Source: Syntrophaceae bacterium UBA1163
Lineage (GTDB): Bacteria > Desulfobacterota > BSN033 > UBA1163
Assembly: GCA_002311635.1 (NCBI GenBank)
Contig: DBZJ01000165.1
Location: 1 to 7,358 of the forward strand
Reading direction: 5' to 3'
Length of the DNA stretch: 7,358 nt
A program made the position numbers and the translations under genes. Below the pieces are notes generated by a model that had not been told where the DNA came from, made no database searches, and was given only the letters and a program-made list of their open reading frames with translations. This document shows, in pieces, positions 1 to 5,911 of the stretch. Within the stretch, counting starts at the first letter, position 1, and each line of letters opens with the position of its first letter.

Positions 1-262
1 ATCCGAGGGGAAGCGTTTCCACGGAGGCACGAATCTGGTAGAGAAGCTTTCCTTCCTTGGAAGATCCATTTTCAATTTTAATCGAAGCCTTGAGCATGGG
101 AACACCGAACTTTTTTGCTGTATAGAAAAATACCTTTCCCGGTCCGGGCTTGGGTTCCGGAACTTGTTTCCGCTCATCACTATGGGCAACGAATCCCCAG
201 CCTAAAAGGGCTCCAACGATAAAAACGATCCCAATGCCTGATTTCCATCTGTCCTGTCTCAT
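1..262 (-). CDS. Exported protein, possibly DUF3108-like (partial, C-terminus outside window)
   Basis: The ATG at 262 opens a frame that runs without a stop to the left edge, giving 87 visible residues; the rest lies outside. Seen: a short basic start (MRQDRWK), a hydrophobic stretch at about residues 8-26 (GIGIVFIVGALLGWGFVA) that reads as a signal peptide or membrane anchor, a Pro-rich linker (PEPKPGPG, 35-42), then a beta-rich part (VFFYTAKKFGVPMLKASIKI, then LLYQIRASVET). That last pattern, a strand with a 'G(I/V)P' turn followed by a 'YxIRAxxET' strand, resembles the start of DUF3108 periplasmic proteins; this is recalled similarity, not a search. Function is unknown. The start at 262 agrees with a TATAAT box about 25 nt upstream. 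Its Shine-Dalgarno is poor (AAGG only 2 nt before ATG). An in-frame ATG at 325 is possible but would place that promoter inside the gene. The gene is 271 nt downstream of nrdJ in the same direction. Confidence 0.6.
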   Translation of the reverse strand, partial: MRQDRWKSGIGIVFIVGALLGWGFVAHSDERKQVPEPKPGPGKVFFYTAKKFGVPMLKASIKIENGSSKEGKLLYQIRASVETLPLG

Positions 263-287
263 GTCCTTGGACCCGTTCTTCAGTAAA

Positions 288-316
288 ATTATATTAAACC
301 ATCTGCCGGCCTGGAA
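288..316 (-). promoter_or_regulatory. Candidate sigma70-type promoter for the partial exported-protein gene
   Basis: On the minus strand a perfect TATAAT (293-288) is preceded by 17 nt and a weak -35, TTCCAG (316-311). Transcription would start near 281, about 20 nt before the ATG at 262. The -10 is convincing, the -35 is not. This suggests the gene is transcribed separately from nrdJ. Confidence 0.35.
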
Positions 317-460
317 GCAACTCATTCATTTCCAACAGATTTGCCCCCCTTGACAGGCCAAAGTCAAACCGTACTGGAAACCCTGAGGACGAGTGGATTC
401 TCTGCTCAAAGGTGAATCGGGAAAGAGTTCTGAAGGCCCGAGCGGAATTTCCTGTTTTAA

Positions 461-529
461 GAGTTAGGTTACTGAGTTACTGGGTTATGAGTTTTTTTAC
501 GCTATGCCCTATGCTCTTTGCGCCATGCT
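461..529. repeat. Degenerate short tandem repeats (8-mer block followed by 7-mer block)
   Basis: Two imperfect microrepeat blocks lie just past the 3' end of nrdJ. At 461-489 the units GAGTTAG, GTTACT, GAGTTACT and GGGTTATG are variants of an octamer G(A/G)GTTA(C/T)(T/G). At 502-529 four heptamers follow each other exactly: CTATGCC, CTATGCT, CTTTGCG, CCATGCT. The tract ends 4 nt before the nrdJ stop codon. The remainder of the 263-533 spacer shows no gene and no clear terminator on either strand. Confidence 0.6.
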
Positions 530-533
530 TTTA

Positions 534-2819
534 TTACCCGCAGTCTGAATAACCACAGTAACACTTGGCGCAACCCTCTTCAAAGACAAGAGGCCCGCCG
601 CATTCGGGGCACGCCCCTCTTTGAAAGACCAAGCTTAAGCTTCGTTGAAAAGACCCTCCCTCTTCTTTCGAAGGATGTTTTGGAATGGAGGCTCTGACCT
701 GGGGCTCGGTCTTTATCCTCCCTTCCTTCTCTTGAAGGTGCCATTCGATCGCCTTGGCCACTGCATCCGAGCAGGAGAGAACTTTTCCTTCCCGGTACCA
801 AACCGGTGTATGGCAGCTGATACCCTTCAGCTGTCGAATAATATCCTCTGGCTCAATCCCTGACCGAAAAGCCAGCGAAACGAGGCGTCCGATAGCCTCG
901 GATTGAGAGGCGACACACCCTCCCGCCTTTCCTATCTGGTTAAAGATCTCAAAAAGCTTTCCCTCTTCATCTTCGTTCACCGTCACATAGAGGTTTCCGC
1001 AGCCGGTGCGGATCTTTCGCGTAGAACCGTGAATCACATCTTGGCGAGCCCTTGGTTTCCTCTCTTCCTCGCAAAACTCCTCTTCTTCCTTCAATCGATC
1101 CTTGCCTTGGGAATCCACTCCTTTATAAAGGACTTGTTCGGCTCGACTCCTGTCCCGGTAGATGGTCACTCCCTTACAACCCAGTTCGTAAGCCAATCGA
1201 TAGACCTTGGCCACATCCTCAACCGTGGCGTCGTGAGGGAAATTGACGGTCTTCGAAACTGCATTGTCCGTATATTTTTGAAAAGCGGCTTGCATCCGGA
1301 TATGATCCTCGGGGGTGATATCGTGGGCCGTCACAAAAAGTTTCCGTATGTTCTCAGGAACTTCTTTGATATTTTGGATATTCCCGCTGTAAGCGATCTT
1401 CCGCATCAGCTCTTCTGAATGGAACCCTTCCTGCTTGGCCAACGCTTCGAAGTAGGGGTTGGCTTCCAACAGTTCCTTGCCCTCCAAGACATGGCGTATA
1501 AAGGCCAGAGCAAAGAGGGGCTCAATCCCAGAGGAGGTCCCTGCAATAATCGAAATGGTTCCGGCAGGAGCGATGGTCGTAACCGTCGCATTTCTCATCG
1601 CATCCCAGCGGCCCTTCAAAGTACTTCCATCGAAATTTGGAAAAGACCCTCTCTTCAGGGCCAACTCTCTCGAGGCCTCTCTCGCTCTTTTCTGAATGAA
1701 GGCCATGACCTTTCCCCCGATCTCTAAGGCCTTCGGGCTGTTGTAAGGAATTCCTAAAAGAATCAGGAGATCGGCAAATCCCATCACGCCCAGACCGATT
1801 TTTCGATTCGCCTTGGTCATCGCCTCAATCTGGGGAAGCGTATAGCGATTCATATCGATCACGTTGTCTAAAAAATGGACAGCCTTTTCAGTCGCTGAAC
1901 CCAGCCTTTCCCAATCGATGGCCCCGTTCCTGACCATGTTGGAAAGATTAATGGAACCAAGGTTACAGGACTCATACGGAAGAAGCGGTTGTTCTCCACA
2001 AGGATTGGTGCTCTCGATCTGCCCCACTTGAGGAGTGGGATTGTCTTGATTGATCCGATCGATAAAGATGATTCCCGGATCCCCATTCTTCCACGCGTAA
2101 TGGACCATCTTCTCAAAAACCTCACGGGCATTGAGAGAACCAATGATCTCTCTCGTCCTTGGATTCCGGAGAACAAACGCCCTACCTTCTTCCACGGCCT
2201 CCATGAATTCATTCGTGGCCGCCACCGAGATATTGAAATTGTTGAAGTGATGATCACCCTCTTTACATTGGATGAAATGAAGAACGTCCGGGTGGTCTAC
2301 ACGGAGGATGCCCATATTGGCTCCCCTTCGCGTTCCCCCCTGCTTGATCGTTTCTGTCGCCGTATCGAACACGCTCATGAAAGAGACGGGGCCGCTCGAA
2401 ACTCCCTGGGTCGAACCCACCACATCGTTCTTCGGCCTAATCCGAGAGAAAGAGAAACCTGTCCCACCTCCGCTTTTTTGAATCAAGGCCATTTGCTTCA
2501 CGGCGTCAAAGATCTCATCCATAGAATCTCCCACAGGGAGAACAAAACAGGCGGAGAGTTGTTGAAGCTCTCTTCCTGCGTTCATCAATGTCGGAGAATT
2601 CGGGAGGAAGTCTAAAGAAGCCATCAAAGAATAGAAATCGTCTTCAAAGGGAGGGAGATCGATCTCAGGATGATAGAACCGGTCCGCTTGGGCAATGTTC
2701 TTTGCTACGCGCCTAAAAAGCTCTTCGGGTGTTTCAACAATATTCCCCTGTGGGTCTTTTTGCAGGTAGCGTTTCTTCAGTACGGTCATGGCATTTTGCG
2801 TTAGTTGGCCCAACTCCAT
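534..2819 (-). CDS. nrdJ: Vitamin B12-dependent (class II) ribonucleoside-diphosphate reductase
   Basis: This cytoplasmic enzyme reduces ribonucleotides to deoxyribonucleotides, using adenosylcobalamin to make a transient thiyl radical, so it needs neither oxygen nor an activase. At 761 residues it looks full length. In order: a short N-terminal region without an ATP-cone, starting straight at LTQNAMTVLKKRYL; the RNR core with PNSPTLMNAG (73-82) and SGGGTGFSFSRIRP (116-129); the redox-pair cysteine C91 (LSACF); N272-P-C274-G-E276, where C274 is the expected thiyl cysteine; C285 (ESCNLGS), partner of C91; APAGTIS (417-423); a TSCPD-type domain at about 605-697; and a Cys-rich tail (C737, C740, C750, C753, C755, C760), expected to re-reduce the active site. 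Spacing of C274 and C285 (11 residues) matches known class II enzymes. ATG at 2819 has GGGGAGGG upstream (2833-2826). Upstream NrdR boxes imply NrdR repression. Confidence 0.97.
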   Translation of the reverse strand: MELGQLTQNAMTVLKKRYLQKDPQGNIVETPEELFRRVAKNIAQADRFYHPEIDLPPFEDDFYSLMASLDFLPNSPTLMNAGRELQQLSACFVLPVGDSMDEIFDAVKQMALIQKSGGGTGFSFSRIRPKNDVVGSTQGVSSGPVSFMSVFDTATETIKQGGTRRGANMGILRVDHPDVLHFIQCKEGDHHFNNFNISVAATNEFMEAVEEGRAFVLRNPRTREIIGSLNAREVFEKMVHYAWKNGDPGIIFIDRINQDNPTPQVGQIESTNPCGEQPLLPYESCNLGSINLSNMVRNGAIDWERLGSATEKAVHFLDNVIDMNRYTLPQIEAMTKANRKIGLGVMGFADLLILLGIPYNSPKALEIGGKVMAFIQKRAREASRELALKRGSFPNFDGSTLKGRWDAMRNATVTTIAPAGTISIIAGTSSGIEPLFALAFIRHVLEGKELLEANPYFEALAKQEGFHSEELMRKIAYSGNIQNIKEVPENIRKLFVTAHDITPEDHIRMQAAFQKYTDNAVSKTVNFPHDATVEDVAKVYRLAYELGCKGVTIYRDRSRAEQVLYKGVDSQGKDRLKEEEEFCEEERKPRARQDVIHGSTRKIRTGCGNLYVTVNEDEEGKLFEIFNQIGKAGGCVASQSEAIGRLVSLAFRSGIEPEDIIRQLKGISCHTPVWYREGKVLSCSDAVAKAIEWHLQEKEGRIKTEPQVRASIPKHPSKEEGGSFQRSLSLVFQRGACPECGGPLVFEEGCAKCYCGYSDCG

Positions 2820-2831
2820 CTTTTTCCCTCC

Positions 2832-2847
2832 CCACTAAATATAAGCA
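2832..2847 (-). promoter_or_regulatory. Second, weaker NrdR box upstream of nrdJ
   Basis: On the minus strand TGCTTATATTTAGTGG matches the NrdR consensus acaCwAtATaTwGtgt at 10 of 16 positions, with the centre and right half (TTATAT-TAGTG) well kept and the left arm degenerate. It lies exactly 15 bp downstream of the strong box, a 31-bp repeat distance that puts both on the same DNA face, as in known tandem NrdR operators. It touches the Shine-Dalgarno of nrdJ. Alone it would not be convincing; the spacing is what supports it. Confidence 0.55.
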
Positions 2848-2856
2848 GTATTAAGA

Positions 2857-2884
2857 ACCTTACCACAATATTTTGTGTTGTCAA
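2857..2884 (-). promoter_or_regulatory. nrdJ promoter
   Basis: A perfect -35 TTGACA (2884-2879) is followed by 16 nt and the weak -10 TAAGGT (2862-2857), which keeps the important first, second and last bases of TATAAT. Transcription would start near 2850, leaving a leader of about 30 nt. The whole 16-nt spacer between -35 and -10 is the strong NrdR box, the classic position for a repressor that blocks RNA polymerase. Confidence 0.6.
2863..2878 (-). promoter_or_regulatory. Strong NrdR box in the nrdJ promoter
   Basis: ACACAAAATATTGTGG on the minus strand matches the palindromic NrdR consensus acaCwAtATaTwGtgt at 14 of 16 positions. NrdR is the ATP-cone repressor that senses ATP/dATP and controls ribonucleotide reductase genes. 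The site fills the -35/-10 spacer of nrdJ, so repression when dATP is high is expected. The nrdR gene itself is not in this window. Confidence 0.85.
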
Positions 2885-2899
2885 GGGAATTTTTTTCGG

Positions 2900-2927
2900 G
2901 AGCTCTCTGGAGAACTACTCCAAGCTC
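2900..2927. repeat. Imperfect inverted repeat between the SphA-like gene and nrdJ
   Basis: On the plus strand GAGCT-CTC-TGGAG / AACTA / CTCCA-AGCTC forms two 5-bp stem segments around a 5-nt loop, with a 3-nt bulge on one side. It sits 16 nt upstream of the nrdJ -35 and after the SphA-like stop. No T-run follows on the minus strand, so it is not a standard intrinsic terminator, although it could still pause or end the upstream transcript. Confidence 0.4.
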
Positions 2928-2937
2928 TTCTGACAAC

Positions 2938-2962
2938 ACTCCTGCCTGCCACAGGCAGGGGT
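2938..2962. repeat. Perfect palindrome, REP-like element or weak terminator
   Basis: CCTGCCTG-CCA-CAGGCAGG is a perfect 8-bp inverted repeat with a 3-nt loop (2941-2959), extended to 11 bp at 2938-2962 with one G-T wobble. It begins 39 nt past the stop codon of the SphA-like gene. It lacks a following T-run on either strand. GC-rich palindromes of this 'CCTGCC...GGCAGG' kind are often dispersed intergenic repeats; only one copy is in this window, so that reading is inference. Confidence 0.6.
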
Positions 2963-3001
2963 TTCAAGAAATGATTGAACAGATTCTTGACTTTTCAATG
3001 T

Positions 3002-4030
3002 TCATTTAAACGTGTGGATGATCGTTAAATAGGTGTTAATCCCTTCGGGCCTATTTCTCACCGCCGTCTCGAAAGCCGTGTGGGCCTCGACCACCCATTT
3101 CTTGTAAGTCCACCACACCCCGGGCCCAATGGCGAAGACCCTCCCTAAATCATGCCTCACCCTTCCTTCACCCGTCTTATCGTCCGTGGTTTGCTGGTAA
3201 AAATATCCGAATGCTCCCACCCTGAATTGGTGTGGAGCATCCGTCTTGGTGAGGGCATACTCAATGCCGTAATCAAAGTGAAATTCTTGTCCCGGTGAAA
3301 GGCGAGTTTCTAAACCAATTAAACCCATATTTCCAATTTTTGCAGCAGTGGAAGGACTTATCATGAAATCGTCATTTCTCGTATTGAAACTATAGTCCAT
3401 TTTTATCCCGGCGGAGAGATTGGGATGCCAGGGTAAAAAAACAGTGGCTGCCAAGATAGGCGAAAAGCCCCAAACATTTGTCCCGATATTAACTAAGTGC
3501 CTCTCATTCCATGGGCCGGTTGGAACAGTGATATCCAATCCAGTTGCAGCATGAAATAGACCATCCTTAGAATGCCAGGAGAGATTAGGACCGAAGGTGA
3601 TATCACCGATTGCATTTCGGTGCTCACCCATTTCCGAAGGACCCCCCGGCGTGGATGCGTCCAATTTCAGGCTCGTCCTCACCCACGGAACGATCATCTG
3701 CGCTCCCAAAGACCCACCTAAAATCTTCAGCGGGGAAATATAAAGAAATCGTGTGGAAGAAGCAAAGACTTCGAGTTTATCTAATGCAGTACCGTCCCTC
3801 GCAAGGCTTAAGGTTCGGCCACTATCATTTTTCAGCTTGTCGGCAGTGTAGTAGTTAAGGTACTCCTTGACATAAAGGCCTGGCGGAGGTAAGACCCCAG
3901 CTAAGAAAGCCTCAGCCCCGAGGGGCTCATGATTCACTCCTCCGGCAGGGGCAGACCGAGGAGAAAATAAGGCCACTGAGGCAACGAATCCGATCATGAA
4001 CCATCCCGGTAACTCTCCCCCAGACTTCAT
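3002..4030 (-). CDS. SphA/Phenol_MetA_deg-like outer-membrane beta-barrel protein
   Basis: A protein of 342 residues exported to the outer membrane. Residues 1-29 form a signal peptide (hydrophobic core at about 10-22, FMIGFVASVALF, probable cleavage after APA at 27-29). The mature part is Gly/aromatic-rich with alternating strands and ends in TIIHTFK, as in a barrel. The patterns DITFGP-LSWH, GLDITVPTGPW, NIGTNVWGF, then LPWHPNLSAGIKMDYSFN are typical of the 'phenol degradation protein meta' / SphA family, often annotated as transporters of hydrophobic or aromatic compounds; substrate unknown. The start is the ATG at 4030, with AAGGAG 7 nt upstream (4043-4038). A TTG at 4051 would give 7 more residues but overlaps that ribosome binding site and would spoil the signal peptide's N-terminus. 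It follows the radical SAM gene by 183 nt in the same direction, so coexpression is possible. Confidence 0.8.
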   Translation of the reverse strand: MKSGGELPGWFMIGFVASVALFSPRSAPAGGVNHEPLGAEAFLAGVLPPPGLYVKEYLNYYTADKLKNDSGRTLSLARDGTALDKLEVFASSTRFLYISPLKILGGSLGAQMIVPWVRTSLKLDASTPGGPSEMGEHRNAIGDITFGPNLSWHSKDGLFHAATGLDITVPTGPWNERHLVNIGTNVWGFSPILAATVFLPWHPNLSAGIKMDYSFNTRNDDFMISPSTAAKIGNMGLIGLETRLSPGQEFHFDYGIEYALTKTDAPHQFRVGAFGYFYQQTTDDKTGEGRVRHDLGRVFAIGPGVWWTYKKWVVEAHTAFETAVRNRPEGINTYLTIIHTFK

Positions 4031-4037
4031 AATGGAT

Positions 4038-4043
4038 CTCCTT
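4038..4043 (-). promoter_or_regulatory. Ribosome binding site that fixes the start of the SphA-like gene
   Basis: AAGGAG lies 7 nt before the ATG at 4030; a second purine block, GGAGG (4049-4045), is just upstream. Both fall inside or against the longer TTG-initiated reading from 4051, which argues for the shorter protein. Confidence 0.8.
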
Positions 4044-4080
4044 TCCTCCAAAATCCCTCTCCCGTTTACAAGATTTGCGA

Positions 4081-4136
4081 TCAGACATCTCCGATTCGGC
4101 GACGATAAGCATCGGTCTGATAGACTTCAGCGTCTA
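4081..4136. repeat. Inverted-repeat-rich spacer, possible RNA hairpins
   Basis: In the minus-strand transcript, TCAGAC-CGAT-(GCTTA)-TCG, loop TCGC, then CGA-ATCG-(GAGAT)-GTCTGA can fold into a three-segment hairpin spanning 4120-4081: 13 bp interrupted by two facing 5-nt internal bulges. Directly upstream, TAGAC/GTCTA (4136-4121, 6-nt loop) forms another small arm. There is no T-run, so this is not a standard terminator. It lies about 50 nt before the SphA-like start and could be a leader structure, processing site or protein-binding site. The rest of the 4031-4213 spacer shows no convincing promoter. Confidence 0.4.
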
Positions 4137-4213
4137 CCGTATTGAGTGCCTTCTGTTTAATTCTTACGATTTCTTCAAAAAGACGGCTCGTGAAACGGGT
4201 GCATCGTGGCAAG

Positions 4214-5791
4214 TCAACGTTTCTTAGCGGTCAACCCCTTTATCTTCCACAAGAGACTCGACAGATCACAGAGCCTCCTTCCCCAGAAAGGAGTCGCTGA
4301 TTTTCTGACATTAGGATGGGCAAAGCAAAAATGACGGCATTTGATCTTCTGCAATGCCTCCTCAAATCCTTTCTCATCCGTCTCCCCATCAAAATAGTCC
4401 GGAATCCAATATCCCAAAGATGAAAAAGCACTCTTGTCGCCGGAATGGTAATGGTAAAAATCCATAAATTGATGGAGCGAGGTTTTCACTCCATATTCCT
4501 CCGGATCGAGATGCCAGGGTGAACCCGGCTCCATCTCGACGGTAAAAGTGCGAATCCCTCTCACATTAGGATACCGGGCACGGATCATCTTTTGGAGTCG
4601 AATCGTCTGTTGCACATCTTCTTCCTTCTCAAAGGGGATGCCGAGGGTGAAGAAGAGATCGCAGAAGACGCCTGCGGCCTTCAACTGGTCGAGACACTCC
4701 ATCAGCGCATGATTGGAATAAGAATGCCCCTTATGAATTTTTCTCAGCCGGTCCGATCCGACCTCCGGGGACAGGGCGATCAGGGATTTTGGACCAGGAA
4801 AAGTCGCTTTAAAGGACTGGATAAAATCGTTTGTGGGGAGTCCGAACGACTCGAAGAAACATTCCATCTTGATCTTTTTTTCCCGGATGCGGGCGAAAAG
4901 ATCAAGGAAATATTGCGGCCTCTGGGGATAAGGATCGAAGCAGATATGAAATGTCTCATAGCCATAAGCGATGGCCTCTTTGATCGATTGAAGAACGCTC
5001 TCCACGCTTCTAAAGGTCACTTCTTTTCTGCCGGTGATGGTCTCCAGAGAGGAACGACCGCCGCCGCACCACGTGCATTGAAAAGGACAACCCCTCCCCA
5101 CGGTGAGATGATAGATGGGCGACTTGAGAGAATACATCCAGAAATTCTTCTGCTTGGAAACTCCCTTGACGTAGAAGGGTTGGCCGATATAACGAATATA
5201 GGTGGGATAATTCTTCAATAAGGGGAAGTTCGTGAAGGAGACGTGGTTGAGTTCTTTCTCTGACGCGATGTAGGAGAGAGGATTGATGAGAATTCTCCCT
5301 TTCCTTCTCCAGGTCAGGTTGGGAACGGAAAAGAGATCGTCCTTCCCTTGCAAGAGCGCACTGGCCAATTCCAAAACGGGAGCTTCTGCTTCACCCCGAA
5401 TGATCCCATCGACCTCATCGAAGTTCCTCATGATCTCTTCGTGGAAAAAGCTGGCGGTGAACCCTCCTAATAGAATGTACGTCTGGGGAAAGGCGGCCTT
5501 GATCTTTTTGACATTCTCCATCACGTCGAAGGTCTGATGGTGCCAATGGAGGTCCATCGCAACGATCCGCGGTGCCTTCTGGCCAATATAGTCGATGATC
5601 GAAAAATTGTGATCCTCAACCCACTCCACTCCCAGGTGCACCACTTGAGCGGAAATACCCCGACTTTGGAGAAGGTCGGCCAATCCGAGGAGGCCCATGG
5701 GCAGAAAGTTGATCCAGATGAAATGATTGACCGGCCGGTAATAATTGATCAGCTTGGGGACATGGAGAAAAATAATATCAGGTCTTCCCAT
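4214..5791 (-). CDS. B12-binding-domain radical SAM protein (class B-like)
   Basis: A 525-residue protein, complete by length. Residues 1-150 form a Rossmann-like cobalamin-binding domain: strand PDIIFLHVP (4-12), GLLGLADLLQSRG (33-45), IVAMDLHWHHQ (76-86), ILLGGFTASFFHEEI (106-120), VDGIIRGEAE (127-136). Then comes the radical SAM barrel, with the 4Fe-4S motif C235-PFQ-C239-TW-C242 followed by GGG (243-245), FHICFDPYP (281-289) and SPEVGSDRLR (341-350). The overall pattern recalls the B12-binding/radical SAM family represented by archaeal Ta0216 (TIGR04190), from memory. Such enzymes often methylate or rearrange unactivated carbons; the substrate is unknown. No DxHxxG motif is visible, so cobalamin is probably bound base-off without a protein histidine, as in many of this class. 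The C-terminus has extra cysteines (C485, C489, C508). ATG at 5791 has no Shine-Dalgarno, and the upstream in-frame region stops at a TGA without another ATG, GTG or TTG. It follows the desaturase-like gene by 120 nt. Confidence 0.9.
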   Translation of the reverse strand: MGRPDIIFLHVPKLINYYRPVNHFIWINFLPMGLLGLADLLQSRGISAQVVHLGVEWVEDHNFSIIDYIGQKAPRIVAMDLHWHHQTFDVMENVKKIKAAFPQTYILLGGFTASFFHEEIMRNFDEVDGIIRGEAEAPVLELASALLQGKDDLFSVPNLTWRRKGRILINPLSYIASEKELNHVSFTNFPLLKNYPTYIRYIGQPFYVKGVSKQKNFWMYSLKSPIYHLTVGRGCPFQCTWCGGGRSSLETITGRKEVTFRSVESVLQSIKEAIAYGYETFHICFDPYPQRPQYFLDLFARIREKKIKMECFFESFGLPTNDFIQSFKATFPGPKSLIALSPEVGSDRLRKIHKGHSYSNHALMECLDQLKAAGVFCDLFFTLGIPFEKEEDVQQTIRLQKMIRARYPNVRGIRTFTVEMEPGSPWHLDPEEYGVKTSLHQFMDFYHYHSGDKSAFSSLGYWIPDYFDGETDEKGFEEALQKIKCRHFCFAHPNVRKSATPFWGRRLCDLSSLLWKIKGLTAKKR

Positions 5792-5841
5792 CGGGGGAAT
5801 TGTAAAATGCTCACACGCATTATTTCAACCTCACCCGAAAA

Positions 5842-5871
5842 ATTACCATTTGGAGCAGGAAACGGTTTCAA
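5842..5871 (-). promoter_or_regulatory. Weak candidate promoter before the radical SAM gene
   Basis: On the minus strand TTGAAA (5871-5866), an 18-nt spacer and GGTAAT (5847-5842) resemble a sigma70 promoter with a modest -10. The -35 overlaps two interlocked small palindromes, GGTTT-C-AAACC (5864-5874) and GAAAC-G-GTTTC (5859-5869, plus-strand reading), which could be an operator. If real, the radical SAM gene is not strictly dependent on the upstream gene. Evidence is by eye only. Confidence 0.25.
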
Positions 5872-5911
5872 ACCATGCCGTACGCGAATCTTCACTTTGG
5901 AATTTTTGACT

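Noticed and set aside
323..325. In-frame ATG at 325 as start of the left-edge gene
   Set aside because: It would add 21 residues before the basic/hydrophobic signal and place the TATAAT at 288-293 inside the gene; kept only as an alternative.
350..367. TTGAC-N8-GTCAA inverted repeat, with TTGACA on plus and TTGACT on minus as possible -35 boxes
   Set aside because: No acceptable -10 lies at 16-18 nt on either strand, and the arms are only 5 bp.
903..1418. Long open frame on the plus strand (171 codons), and a similar one at 1989-2615
   Set aside because: Both lie wholly inside nrdJ on the opposite strand, whose motifs are unmistakable; their translations show no domain pattern.
2900..2927. 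Intrinsic terminator for the SphA-like gene
   Set aside because: The hairpin is imperfect and the minus-strand sequence after it is CCCG followed by an A-run, not a T-run; listed only as an inverted repeat.
4028..4051. TTG at 4051 as start of the SphA-like protein
   Set aside because: It sits in the purine-rich ribosome site of the ATG at 4030 and would add MEERRSI before a normal signal peptide.
4592..5221. Plus-strand open frame of 209 codons
   Set aside because: Antisense shadow of the radical SAM gene, including its CxxxCxxC region; no recognisable protein features.
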